A stretch of DNA of 64,000 nucleotides from Pascua guehoae (Eukaryota > Basidiomycota > Tremellomycetes > Trichosporonales > Trichosporonaceae). The translations under genes were made by a program, and so were the position numbers. The notes beneath the pieces were generated by a model, which was not told the origin of the DNA, ran no database searches, and saw nothing but the letters and a program-made list of their open reading frames with translations. Positions 1-10,501 of the stretch are shown in pieces; the first letter of the stretch is position 1; each line of letters begins with the position of its first letter. The stretch spans positions 836,138 to 900,137 of the forward strand of contig BCJX01000012.1 in the NCBI GenBank assembly GCA_001600415.1. The letters run 5' to 3'.

Positions 1-2639
1 TCGGCTCGTGGGTTCGGTACACATTGTGCCGATCACACCGCCGCCACTACGTCAGATAACCTTGTTTTGCCCGAGGAGCCACCGTCGAGCCGGCGTGTCA
101 CCCCGCTTCCGCTCGGCTATCCCGCCGCGGCACACGCAGGTGACCTTGCATAAACGATTCCAGCAACATGTTTGGTCGAGAAGTTCAGTAGGCGTCCAGA
201 ACCGCCGAACACATTGCCGCAACTAGCCCCGCAATACCGCTGCAACTGCCGAACAGGCCGGTTTGTGCACATGGCAAAACTGCAAACGCCGTGGTTACCC
301 CGTCGCTTACCGCTGGTTGGGAATCGATGTCGGTTGCGATCACATGCGTCATTGCCAAGACGCCGGTTGCCACAACTGTGCGGCAACGGACGCCATGCGC
401 GCCATGGAATTGCGCCGCGCGTACCCGTACCCATGCGACACACCAGATATGATCCGCCCCTACGGTATCTCCAACGGCGAGAGGCAGTTGCCGCCGGCAA
501 AGTTTGGCAGAATGGGACCCGAGTTGCAAAATGACCGCCCTCGTGACCCCTCGCTGTGGCGCCGAATTGCAATCTTGGCGCGCGCATTCAGCCAAGTGCA
601 CACCCACGGTGCTGTTGCTAAATGCCCATGTGCGATCGACGCGTTCATTTGGCCACCGGCGACTTTGTCGTCGGCGACCTGACGGGCTTGAGGAAGTACC
701 TCGGCCCGACGGCGTCATGGACATGCAGACCAGGCCGGCGCTGCCGCCGAGGCGATCGCCTCTGCAGCGACGGGCCGATTGGCGCTACCACGCAAGGAGT
801 ATTAGCTTATGCTTGCTCGGATGTGTTCCGAGACGCACAGCGGCAGACACGTGGGGCAGGTATGACCGGTCAGACTGGCGAAATTTCACGCCATGCCGCT
901 TGACGCACGGTGCGGGGCCCGTTCTGCATCACACGAAGCCCGCCCGTCGCCCAATCTCAAGCGCAGATACGTCTCTTCCCGCCGCGTCTCCGGCTCAATT
1001 CTGCTCGGTAGATAGTCGCATAGACTTGTAGGACTGCTCCCGACGCCGAATTGATCCTCATACTATCCGGAGTGGTCCCGTATTTGCGGCGCACACCCCG
1101 AGTTTAGCCTGTGCCAAGCACTGTAGTCGTGGACGGACCTCGTGTTCAGCCCCGAATATCCTGCGCAACGGGGTGGACGGGTGCCCCATATCCATGGGAT
1201 ATCCGACGCACATCCACCCCGCCGTGGGAATTGCTGCCTATCTTGCGTCAAACGGCGCGTCGCCCTTCTCCTTCGGGAGGATTACGGCGCCGTTTGTTGC
1301 TGTCCACGCCGAAGATTGCATCAATGGTGGGCAAGTGAGCGCTTCCTCGGAGCAAGAGGAGAAATGAGCCTGCCGGGGAAGAAATCCTCGGCGATAGGAC
1401 CTTGCAGCCGGTGGGCATCTGGTCCCAACGTCGCTCTCGTTGGGATATTGTGGCGCCCCGTTCGGCGGTTTCGCACATTCGGTGTAAATGACTGAGATGC
1501 ATGTTCGTGGAAGCCGCCGTAATGTCTGCAAAGGGACATGTGTTAACCCGGTGCCGACGCCGAGGATGAGTACATCTCTCATGATCCGTAGGCATAAGTC
1601 TCCCGGCTGCTGAGATAGCACTTGCCCACTGAAACCTTGAGTTTTTTTTTTCAATACCCACGGCGAGGACCGTGCGTGGGCACGTGTCACAAGGCGGCAA
1701 TGGATATCGCGTTGGACAGTCAGACATGGAGGGTGCCAAGTGAGGCATGCGTATCGCTGGCATGCGTATCGCTGACGACCTAGAACATACGGGTCTACAT
1801 ACAAGCCCCGAGTAGCTCGCAGCATACCTTGGGACCCAGTTCAGCATGACCCCGTCGGGATGCTCGTGAACGCAGTTATTCTCCGTTAGTCTAACTGCCC
1901 ACACTGGGCCCACTGCACACCCACTCAGACGTTGGGTTTGCTGGACCGTGTGGTGCCAAGACGGCGTCTCTCCCGTGGCGGTGGACCGAAATTACTTGCC
2001 TAAGGCCCTACGGCGCGTGTCGCCGAATGGGACGTACCTCCGTCCGGCAAGCAGATGGAAAGCACGCCGGATTACTGTAGAGATAGGATGCAGTCGCGGT
2101 GACCACCGCAGGCGTGACACCAACGCTTGCTGCTCTTGTCAAGCTGTAGCGTGCTCGGTAATACCATCAAGTTGTGCTGTCTCGATATCTCCAGCCATCC
2201 CCAGCCATCCCCAACCATCCCAGAATACTTCCAAGAGATAAGTCTGGGAGATCATCATCATGGGCGCGCCCTAGTCCCTACCGATAGCGTCTCCTTCAAC
2301 AGCGCTGGGGTGCTTGCTTGGCACACAACACGTATTGAAGTGGAATGAGCTTCATGAGGAAGGGAAGCGCACCGCGCATGCCCAATGAGTACCTCCATTG
2401 CCTTGGTGTTCTATTATCGCTAGTGCTGCCATTCCGATACTCCCCGAGGTGGTCATCGTACTATTAACTGATCGGTCAAGAATTCGACCTTGAGCTGTCC
2501 GCTTGATGTTGTCAACCTCATGTCACCTTTTTGCCACACCCAAGGGGGCCCATTTACGTCAGGTATCAGCGTATGTCTAACCTCTCAAAAGGCAATGGCA
2601 CGAGGCAGAAGATCACGCTCCAATGACTTCCGTGGGGCG
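1..2639. other. Gene-poor region, no supported gene
   Basis: Six-frame reading gives only short overlapping frames with no recognisable domain, no plausible spliced gene and no RNA gene. Small direct repeats are visible, for example two ATGCGTATCGCTGG-like units near 1747-1775 and three CCATCCCC-like units near 2194-2220. It may be decayed mobile or subtelomeric DNA, but no terminal repeat, reverse transcriptase or transposase motif was seen, so no element is called. Confidence 0.5.
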
Positions 2640-2694
2640 TATGACCCAGTAGGCAGAGTGTTCGATGGTTAGGTGTTCAACACCGAGCATCGAG
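2640..2694 (+). pseudogene. Decayed intron-bearing tRNA-Asn copy (5' part)
   Basis: Positions 2640-2671 match the 5' half of the intact tRNA-Asn downstream at 25 of 32 bases, including the D-arm block CAGTAGG, the TTCGA anticodon stem and the GTTA anticodon core. Six of the seven differences are transitions. A shorter intron-like insert follows, then ATCGAGA, matching ATCGAAA of the intact gene. The T arm and 3' acceptor are missing and a T-rich run follows. Cloverleaf pairing is broken, so this is a relic and not a working tRNA. Confidence 0.6.
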
Positions 2695-2822
2695 ATTTTT
2701 TTGGAGACCGAAACATGATAATGGGCGTGAACATGGGCGTGGACTGTTTCGCTCGGGCCCCTGCCGCTTCCTTCTGCCCAGGCTCTCCCTGCGCCGGTGC
2801 GCCGCACGAAGAGCCAAACACG

Positions 2823-2916
2823 TGTCCTATGGCTCAGTAGGTAGAGCATTCGACTGTTACGCAAGACACACATCCGTGACATCGAAAGGTCCTGAGTTCA
2901 AGCCTCAGTGGGACAG
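2823..2916 (+). tRNA. tRNA-Asn(GTT) with a 21-nt intron
   Basis: A full cloverleaf can be drawn. The 7-bp acceptor stem is TGTCCTA with TGGGACA (one G-U pair), and the discriminator is G at 2916. T8 and G9 are followed by a GCTC/GAGC D stem. The TTCGA/TCGAA anticodon stem closes a CTGTTAA loop with anticodon GTT at 2856-2858. The T stem is CTGAG/CTCAG with loop TTCAAGC. The reading requires removal of an intron at 2860-2880, directly 3' of position 37, the standard place for eukaryotic tRNA introns. The AGTAGG D loop and the GTTCAAGCC T-arm block serve as internal A and B boxes. Confidence 0.93.
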
Positions 2917-3547
2917 CTGTCCTTTTGTCCTCGGGCACAGTGAACAAGACGTCAAGAGCCCTGTGGTCGAACGCGGACGAGCGTCGGGCTGAGGGGGGAA
3001 GGGTTGGCCGGATTGGTGGTGGTGAGAGTTGAGAGTATCAACCTAGTACGTTGGTTGGGTGTCTCTCCCAGGCCTGTCTAGTGGACTTTCTGAAAAAGGC
3101 CCACAGCTAAAGCCTGTGTGGAGACGAAACTTTTGAAGTTGTCGTCTCCTATGCTTCCTGACCAGATAGGGGGTGTGCGGAAGCGGACGCGGTGGTGGAT
3201 GAAAAATGGGTGTTGTTATCGACATGGCGCCCAGACATGCTGAGGCCGTTCAGATAGGCAGCACCAATCTAATAAGACCTGTCATATCCTGAATCAACCA
3301 CAGGATTGTCTAGACATGCAAACAGTTGACAATCATGTGTGTTCGCATCCATAGCATCGACATACATGTCTTGATGGTCCAAGAACAACAGGTAATAACA
3401 GGTGGTAGAAACCCAGACACCTGCTATGCCACACCCGTGCCTGGTTCCTGGGATCCGGCAGCGCCGCCCATATCCGACCATTGCCATCTCGAGGATCCCA
3501 AACGTCGTCATTGCCATATCACATCTCACTCATATCTCACGCCCACC
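2917..3547. other. Intergenic, tRNA-Asn to ATS1-like gene
   Basis: Contains a degenerate tRNA-like element at 3061-3125 and the upstream region of the RCC1-repeat gene. The reading frame of that gene stays open back to 3326, but the upstream codons encode nothing recognisable and are taken as leader. No other gene is seen. Confidence 0.5.
3061..3125 (+). pseudogene. tRNA-like relic
   Basis: The 3' half resembles the T arm and acceptor of the tRNA-Asn at 2823-2916: a CACAG/CTGTG stem closes a seven-base loop CTAAAGC, followed by TGGAGAC, which pairs at six of seven positions with GTCTCTC at 3061-3067. The D and anticodon arms do not fold convincingly. It is most simply another decayed tRNA copy, though chance pairing cannot be excluded. 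Confidence 0.35.
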
Positions 3548-4930
3548 ATGCCCACCCTCTTGGCGTGCGGCTCCAACGGCTCAGGCCAACTAGCTCTGGG
3601 TCATGCAGAGGACGTATCCGCGCTCTCTGCATGCGTCTTCGACCCTGCGTGTCCGCGCGCGTTCCGCGTCGTTGACTTGGTCTCCAGTGCGTCACACGCT
3701 CTGCTCCTCGTCCAGGAGCGCGCATCAGATGGGGGTAGCGACAGGACCCACCTCCTTGGCGCTGGGACGAACACACATGGACAACTCGGCCTTGCCTGTG
3801 CTCTGGGACCCCCAACGCCGGCACCAACGTTCCGCCCGGTGTCCATCGCGCGTGACGCGGGCCTCGGCGACGAATGGCGCCCTGTCAAGATTACAGCGAC
3901 GTGGACGACAAGCATTGTCGTGTATGAGCGCACTCGTCCTGCGGCGGGATCAGCAGCAGCTCCAGACACGGATACGGCGACCAGTGTGGAGCAGGTTGTT
4001 GTCGCCGCGGGATCCAACGACTTTGGCGAGCTTGGCACACCACCTTCCCCGCCAGCGGTTGTGCGTGTTCCCGTCCTGCACGCAGGCGAGCACATGCATC
4101 TCCTCGCCGGTGGCCAGCGGCACGTCGTCGCAGTCCTTACTGGGCCAAGTGGCATGCGTGTTGTCGGCTGGGGCGCGGCGCGTCGCGGTGAACTGTCGGC
4201 CGTGCCGCTTGGCGATGCGAGGAGGGTGCCAGTGGCGGGAGGGAAGAACTCGAGCAAAGGAAAAGGCAAGGCCACCAACGCAAAGAGCAAAGGCAAAGCT
4301 GCTGCGCGTGCGCCGACGAGCACACCCGTCGAGATTGCACTCGGTCTCGACTCGACAGATCCGCCATCAGCACTGGCACTGGGCTCGGCACACTCTCTCC
4401 TCCTTGCTGGCGGTCGCGTTCGCGCATGGGGATCCGATCTCAAGGGCCAGATTGCGGACCTTGACGGTGTCCCAACGACCTCTATCGCCGCGTCGTGGGG
4501 CGGGAGCTATCTCCTCGGTAACGGTGTATGGTCTCAAGGTGCCAATACGCATGGGCAGCTCTTGCGATCAGATCCAGCCCATGGCGAGGTCGCCTCGACG
4601 AACGGCGGCCGCACAAGCAACAACGAGACGCTTGGCGCTGCGCACGATCGCACCAGTGGCCGCGCGCTCATCCCCCTACCCCCAGACACTACGCCCACAT
4701 CCCTGGTTGCTGGGACGGAGCACATCCTCGTTGTCGCGGAAAAGGACGGCGGCAACGTTCTCCTTGCAGGAGGATGGAACGAGCACGGCAATCTTGGGTT
4801 GGGTGACCTAGTCGATCGTGACAGGTTGGTCCAAGTTCCTGTGCCGCTCCCATCCAACCCTGCCGCAAAGCTGCGCGTGTGGGCAGGTTGTGCCTCCACC
4901 TGGGTACTGGTCGAAGACGAGGAGTCATAA
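3548..4930 (+). CDS. ATS1: RCC1-repeat protein, Ats1-like
   Basis: Intronless 460-residue protein made of RCC1-type beta-propeller repeats. At least six repeat signatures of the form GSNxxGQL are visible: GSNGSGQLALGH at residues 7-18, then GTNTHGQLGL, GSNDFGELG, WGSDLKGQI, GANTHGQLL and GWNEHGNLGLGD near the C-terminus. The opening ACGSNGSGQLALGHAEDV is typical of fungal Ats1, which partners Kti11/Dph3 and feeds into diphthamide and tRNA wobble-uridine modification. A Lys/Gly/Ala-rich insert lies near residues 229-255. The start at 3548 was chosen because it has a good context (CCACCATGC) and begins directly with the first repeat. RCC1-family membership is secure; assignment to Ats1 rather than another RCC1-like protein is by resemblance. 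Confidence 0.82.
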   Translation: MPTLLACGSNGSGQLALGHAEDVSALSACVFDPACPRAFRVVDLVSSASHALLLVQERASDGGSDRTHLLGAGTNTHGQLGLACALGPPTPAPTFRPVSIARDAGLGDEWRPVKITATWTTSIVVYERTRPAAGSAAAPDTDTATSVEQVVVAAGSNDFGELGTPPSPPAVVRVPVLHAGEHMHLLAGGQRHVVAVLTGPSGMRVVGWGAARRGELSAVPLGDARRVPVAGGKNSSKGKGKATNAKSKGKAAARAPTSTPVEIALGLDSTDPPSALALGSAHSLLLAGGRVRAWGSDLKGQIADLDGVPTTSIAASWGGSYLLGNGVWSQGANTHGQLLRSDPAHGEVASTNGGRTSNNETLGAAHDRTSGRALIPLPPDTTPTSLVAGTEHILVVAEKDGGNVLLAGGWNEHGNLGLGDLVDRDRLVQVPVPLPSNPAAKLRVWAGCASTWVLVEDEES

Positions 4931-5576
4931 TGCCCGCAGCGGACCTGGCCGCAGGCCGCAGGCGACGTGTGCGGAATGCTTCTGTGGGGGTTGTGGGGGT
5001 CTTCTTCCATTGTCGTCCAGCCCGTCGATTGGAGTCTACTGTTGTGACGCCGAACCGCGCCACGGGGCTCGTGCACACAAAGTCCCCTGAGACACCCTGC
5101 GTTTGAAGGCCTTAGGGAAACTGGTGGCTTTGCGGCTGTTTCACACGAGGCGTTTCTGGATCCACTCTCTTCGACCTCTTCGCGGCTGCTCTTTGCGACC
5201 ACACAGTGCCCAGAATACTCTGGATGGGCGTCGTGTTTGGTCAACGCCCACTGTCTGTACACTCCACCATGTGCGTCGCACACGTGCCCTGTCTACGAAT
5301 GATGTGCATTGATGGACGGCACGGCCATGTCAAGGGCGTCTCTCCCTGCGTTGCTGCATCCTTATGCCAGGTGCTCCGCTGATGCTCCGCTGCCCCGCAT
5401 GCCCCGCACGCGCACAGTGGCGTGTGCCGCGTCGGTGGCGTTGCGCGCACTGCTCCCCTCCCTCGCGTTCTTCATCACAATGGTTGCCCTCCACTACCTC
5501 TTACTTACTTTTTCTACATCCCGTCTCCATCGCCACATTTTACTTGGTCTAGCCCCAACATCTTCGGGCGACTACC
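4931..5576. other. Intergenic, ATS1-like gene to disordered-protein gene
   Basis: Holds the presumed 3' end of the RCC1-repeat gene and a pyrimidine-rich stretch (about 5440-5570) upstream of the next start codon, as expected of a fungal promoter and leader. No gene is seen. Confidence 0.5.
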
Positions 5577-8500
5577 ATGGCCCACCCCTTCAACGCCGCT
5601 TCGGGGCCGATTCCTTCACCACAACCTCGCGATGCACGAACCCAGTCCGCCACTGCGGCGTCGCCGCCGCGCCCGGCTTCCAGCGGCGGCGCTGACTACC
5701 TCACGCCGACACCCTCCATGATCGAAGTGTACCGAACGAATAATGACCGTGTCAAGAATTGGTCCAACACTGTCCCGCCACGCCGTGCGAACAGCGCACG
5801 CAGCGCATCGGGCTCGGCGGTATGGAGCGACGACCCGAGCCAGAGTCTTGACACGGTCCCCGAGCACCCAGGGCAGCCTGTGCGTGTGAGCAGCGATGCG
5901 AGGTCGCTCCGTCGGCGGAGCGATCAAGGTCTCCGTGTTCCGAGTTCGACGTACTCGCCGGCCGGGTCACCGTCGCGCACGCCGGCACGTTCACCGTCTC
6001 ATGAAGGGTTACGTTCCGTGATGGCCCCATCGCAGACCCGCTCTCCTCCTATGCCCGTTCTCGCCCAAGGCCCCACTGCCGCTGCGGCTGCGTACGCGCA
6101 TGCAGCACACCCCGAAGCGTTTGGTAGCAACCCCGAACTCGATGGGCCGCGCCCCGATAGCATCTTGCCACGTGCCGATCATCTCCTGGCCTCCCAGCCC
6201 TACCCATCAGCCCCGCCCAGCTCGTTCACCGCGCCGAAGGTCCCCATCCGATCCGAGCGTGAGGCGCGAGAGGCCTACTTTGCATCAGCGCTCCAGTTTC
6301 CACTCGACCTCATCTCCGAGGTTCAGACACAGCCAGAGGTTGAGCCGTCTTCGGCAAAGGGGGGTCGCATGACGTCGCTGCTCAGTCGTGCCAGAAGTTC
6401 TGTGAGCCTTCGTGGACACGAGACCAAGGCCGAAGTCAAGCCTGCAGGCAAGCCAGAAGGCAAGCCAGCAGGCAAGCCAACAGGCAAGCCAGATCGACAG
6501 GAGAACCATGGGCCGGCGGCTCCCATGGCTACCCGTTCTGCCAGCCAATCTCGTCCGGCAATACGTCACTCTCCGTCGTACCCCAACTATCAGCACGCTG
6601 CCCGTCCCCAGATCGCGCGACGAAGCTCTGCAACGTTTCATTCCGAGATTGAACGCGACCGCACCACCATCTTGGGTTCTAGCGCACCCGCCGCCGGTGC
6701 GGCATTCGAGTTGAGCCATGCTCCCATCGCGTCGTCTGGGCATCCCTATGCCTATTCCTCCGATCAAAATACACTTGGCGCGGCAGCACCACAGCGCCCG
6801 CCACGCTCGCCCCCGATTCCCCTGCTGTCACAGCATTTGCAAGGGGCTGGACCCCCGATATTGCCTGGACAGGTTGTGGATGAAGCGTCAACTGCTCCAA
6901 CTGTACCAGCTGTGGACAAGGGGCCTGGCAGACACAGCGTGGTTGGCGGCGCTTCTGCGATGCTCGAACCGGACGGTCCGACAACAACGCCTTCTCAAAA
7001 CAATGAGACCATCACGCATGCCCCAGACGCCCAACGTGGCCCCACAGGCCCATCAGAGTTGGCGTCGCAGGGCCCAGAAGGGGACGCCCCTCTCTTGCGC
7101 ACCCTCAGCCGCCGCACATCTTCGCGCCAGGCCATGGTTCAAGGGATGCAAATGGAATCGCCCGGGAAGGCGGTCCGTCCGCTCGGGCCACCTTCTGGTC
7201 CCAGACCTGCTCCTTTTCATGCGCCTCCAAGTGCTCCCGCCGCCCTCGGCGGCCCCACTCCTGAAGTGGAAGGGGAAGAGCGCTTGGCGACACCGCCGCA
7301 AACACCGCACCAAGAACCAGAGGCCATTGTCGATTCAACACTGTCACCGCCACCGTCACGTCCTGCGTCACTGCCACCCGCACCCGGTTCCGTCGACCAA
7401 ACTCCCATTGTGGGTTCGACGGGTGCGACTCCTGAAAACCATCACCCTCCCCAACAGCCTCGCCCCATTGTCATTCCTCCCCGAACTGCTTCGCGGACTG
7501 GGCAGAGCGTTAATAATCTCCTCCCCCCACTCTCCGCACACACAACCCGAACTACATACACATCACCGACATCACCCATATCACATACTTCCGCATCGTC
7601 CTACTCGTCACACGGCCCGCGCGCATCCGACTCGTCGAGCATGCTTCCACCCAGAGAACGCCGTGTTCGGAACCCGTCCAGCGTGGCCTCGGACGACTCT
7701 GCCGTCGACCACTTACCTCCAGATCAAGCAATGGCATCCCCCACCGGGACAGATGCTACAGAGGCTGATCAGATATCCTTTGATGTGCCCCCTAGCCGAA
7801 AGCGACTGCACGTATCTCTAGCATGGTTACCCCGCCGCCGCTCTCTCCGAGACCGTGCGCCCAGCCGTACGCCCAGCCGTCCAACAAGCCGTCCGACGAG
7901 CCGTCCGACCAGCGTTGCCACCGATCCACGCCAGGCTGCTACGTCTCCACCTGCCCAAAAAGATACAACAACATACAATGCGCCAACCTCGCGTCCCGCC
8001 AGCTCATACGTGCCGCAGCCCGCGCAGACGGAACCTGCCTCGGGAATGTACCAGCCTTCTCCCATGCATCAGCCGATCGGTCGGCCCATGCTGGACTCCA
8101 TGCGGCAGTCACCGCAACCCTCGCATACGGGCACGCAGACTCAACAGCCCGTCTACCCACCAGGAGCTGGTCTTCCATCACCGCCAACAAGCTATCCCCA
8201 CCTGGCAGAGATGCGCTCCCCGACCTCGTACCCGGCTGCACAATCGCCTGCACATCAGCAACTTGCCCACGCACCTGCTGCCAATGTGTATCCCAATTCA
8301 CCTCCTCCCACTGCGCCTCCTACGCACCCGTTGCCCCGGCTCCCGACAGGTCAGCAGCTGCTACAACATCACCGTCAACCTCTTTCCCACTCTGCGTACT
8401 CCACTGCGCAACACGATCCGCAGGACGCCTACGCTTGGGAACGAGCTACTGAAGCGCCGCAGCAGACAGGCTACAGAGCTTCCCAGGCGCCGAAGAATAC

Positions 8501-9401
8501 AGGCTACGCAGCTTCCCAGGCGTCTGGACACGTCCCTCTTCAAGCGTCGCCTCGTACCCTCCCGCGCGCAGGTTATACTGCTTCCCAAGCCCCCAAGCCC
8601 CTTGGAGGATACGGCCAACATGAGCTGGCCGGTGCCCAACAGCCCTACACTTCAAACCACCGCCCGCCGATGAACTACGAAGAAGTCGCTCATGGGCCCT
8701 CGCAGCCACTCAACGCCCGTGCGCTACGGCGCCAAGAGTCTTTATCGGACTCGGCGGGACCACAGGGGAAAGGGTGGCTGAAGAGGATGGGATTCGGCAG
8801 AGGAGACATGGACGCGGTCTCGTCCAAACCCCCTGCGGGGCTCGGTGCGAACACTTCGCAGGGTCACAGTGGTGGTTCGCGATTCTTCAAGCCCCGCCCG
8901 AGTGACACTGAGGCGCCCCATTTGGGGTATTCGTCACAGTCGGACCGTTCCAAGAGCGGAGCGTCTGACCGTGCCAAGGGCTGGGACAGCGACAAGGAGG
9001 AGCGCCGACAGCGCCGGCGGGAGCGACGGGACGAGCGCGAACGCCGCAAGGCCACTCCCAACACTGGGACTGCAGAGACTTACATGCGTACGTCGACTAC
9101 AGAGACTTACATGCGTACGTCGGCCGGTGCGGCCAGTGCCAACGCAAAGGACGAGCGGAGCACAAACTCCAGAGGGCGCGGCGGAAACTCAAGCGTGAAC
9201 GGGCGCTCCGGCGTGAACAGGAACGCGATCGCGAACTCGAACTCGAACGGGAACGGGAACGCGAACGCGAAAGGGAACGCCAGCGGTCGGGCCGTCGGCG
9301 GTGGCGTGCCTTCTGGAAAGGCAAAGGTGACAGGCGCGGCGAGCAAGACCAAGGACAGCAGCGGTACCAAGTCGCCGAAGGGCAAAGGCAAAGCGACGTA
9401 G
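5577..9401 (+). CDS. Large disordered Ser/Pro-rich protein, function unknown
   Basis: A single open frame of 1,274 residues starting at CTACCATGG. The protein is dominated by Ser, Pro, Thr, Gln and Ala and no folded domain is recognised. Visible features in order: a GKPxGKP-type repeat near residues 287-308, an S-R-P-T repeat near 758-775, three imperfect GYxASQAP units near 962-1015, a strongly basic Arg/Glu stretch near 1139-1160, a duplicated TETYMRTS unit near 1165-1183, and an Asn/Gly/Ala-rich tail ending in Lys/Gly-rich sequence. Such composition suits a scaffold or cortical adaptor with many phosphosites, but no function is assigned. A frame of this length in GC-rich DNA without splice disruption supports a real gene. 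Confidence 0.75.
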   Translation: MAHPFNAASGPIPSPQPRDARTQSATAASPPRPASSGGADYLTPTPSMIEVYRTNNDRVKNWSNTVPPRRANSARSASGSAVWSDDPSQSLDTVPEHPGQPVRVSSDARSLRRRSDQGLRVPSSTYSPAGSPSRTPARSPSHEGLRSVMAPSQTRSPPMPVLAQGPTAAAAAYAHAAHPEAFGSNPELDGPRPDSILPRADHLLASQPYPSAPPSSFTAPKVPIRSEREAREAYFASALQFPLDLISEVQTQPEVEPSSAKGGRMTSLLSRARSSVSLRGHETKAEVKPAGKPEGKPAGKPTGKPDRQENHGPAAPMATRSASQSRPAIRHSPSYPNYQHAARPQIARRSSATFHSEIERDRTTILGSSAPAAGAAFELSHAPIASSGHPYAYSSDQNTLGAAAPQRPPRSPPIPLLSQHLQGAGPPILPGQVVDEASTAPTVPAVDKGPGRHSVVGGASAMLEPDGPTTTPSQNNETITHAPDAQRGPTGPSELASQGPEGDAPLLRTLSRRTSSRQAMVQGMQMESPGKAVRPLGPPSGPRPAPFHAPPSAPAALGGPTPEVEGEERLATPPQTPHQEPEAIVDSTLSPPPSRPASLPPAPGSVDQTPIVGSTGATPENHHPPQQPRPIVIPPRTASRTGQSVNNLLPPLSAHTTRTTYTSPTSPISHTSASSYSSHGPRASDSSSMLPPRERRVRNPSSVASDDSAVDHLPPDQAMASPTGTDATEADQISFDVPPSRKRLHVSLAWLPRRRSLRDRAPSRTPSRPTSRPTSRPTSVATDPRQAATSPPAQKDTTTYNAPTSRPASSYVPQPAQTEPASGMYQPSPMHQPIGRPMLDSMRQSPQPSHTGTQTQQPVYPPGAGLPSPPTSYPHLAEMRSPTSYPAAQSPAHQQLAHAPAANVYPNSPPPTAPPTHPLPRLPTGQQLLQHHRQPLSHSAYSTAQHDPQDAYAWERATEAPQQTGYRASQAPKNTGYAASQASGHVPLQASPRTLPRAGYTASQAPKPLGGYGQHELAGAQQPYTSNHRPPMNYEEVAHGPSQPLNARALRRQESLSDSAGPQGKGWLKRMGFGRGDMDAVSSKPPAGLGANTSQGHSGGSRFFKPRPSDTEAPHLGYSSQSDRSKSGASDRAKGWDSDKEERRQRRRERRDERERRKATPNTGTAETYMRTSTTETYMRTSAGAASANAKDERSTNSRGRGGNSSVNGRSGVNRNAIANSNSNGNGNANAKGNASGRAVGGGVPSGKAKVTGAASKTKDSSGTKSPKGKGKAT

Positions 9402-10501
9402 GGGGAGACAGAAAGGGGCGAGGTGCAGTGATTCGGGGGCTTGCGGCGCTGGGGAGGAAAGTGTTGGTGCGGCGGCATGCGGAGAAGGCAGAGACTGCAC
9501 CCTCAACAAGGTCAGGCCAGACTGTCAACCGGGTTGCGGTCGCAGACGAATGCGCTGATCCTCATCCGCATCCTCGGCCCATGCCGAGCTTGCCGAGCGG
9601 CCTCGAGATCACCTGCGGCAATGGTGATGGGTCGTCACACTGGCCGATCCATGTGCGGTCAAGGTCGAGGGGGCGACGGGGATGGAACGTGAACATTACC
9701 ATTGGGAGGTAGTTGTCTTGGTAGTAGTCTTGTGATTGCAGCTGAACGATGTCACTCCTCAAACAGCGGCTGTCCTAGAGAATTCCCTACAGTAGATCAT
9801 TACGATACATACAAGTGAATAGAAGACCATGCACGCAGTCGCCACGACCCGCCTGTCCTCCTTGTCCCCCTTTGTCACTCCACGGTTCGTGCTGTCTGCC
9901 ACTAGAGGAGAATGTGATTTCGTGACAATGTGCAGCAGTCCTGCTGGATAAGCACCCTGCCAACGTGCCTGCATCTTAACTCCCCCGCACTACATGCGGC
10001 GACTGCACTTCTTCTGGACATTCGTTATCCAGGTGTTTGGTAGCTCCAAACAGAGAGTTTGGGGTTGTAACAGCAATCAAGACACGTTCTGGGTCTCGTA
10101 TCCGAGCGACAGGAGCTTGGTAACGCTGACCAAAGGGGCGAGTAAGAAGTGAACAAGATGCTTGGCTTTAGGACAGTCGTAAACAGCCTTTGGTGGAAAC
10201 CGCCGTCGTGACGTCAGGAACCTCTTGGTGGAGGAGCACATGACCAAGTGTGACGGCTGGATCCGACCCGCAACTCTCACGACTCACTACTACTCTTTAC
10301 CACCATCATCCCTGCGTCTTGACAAGCACGATCAACAAGCACAAGAGGCATCCGATCACCTGAACACCTCTCACACGGCGCGTATCGCAGGCGACCTCGC
10401 ACTACTTTACTCCAAGTCGACCTGGGCTCGCGGTCCCCTTTCCCGCTCCCGTTCGTCCCAACATTTCCTCCCCTACACTATCCCCCAGGCGGCGCAGCAC
10501 A
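9402..10501. other. Intergenic, disordered-protein gene to GST-like gene
   Basis: Non-coding by inspection. The last 250 bases are pyrimidine-rich with repeated ACTAC and CTCAC blocks, consistent with a promoter and leader for the downstream gene. No RNA gene is seen. Confidence 0.5.

Noticed and set aside
1..2639. Transposable element at the left end
   Set aside because: Composition and lack of genes are suggestive, but no terminal repeats, target-site duplication, integrase, transposase or reverse transcriptase motif was visible.
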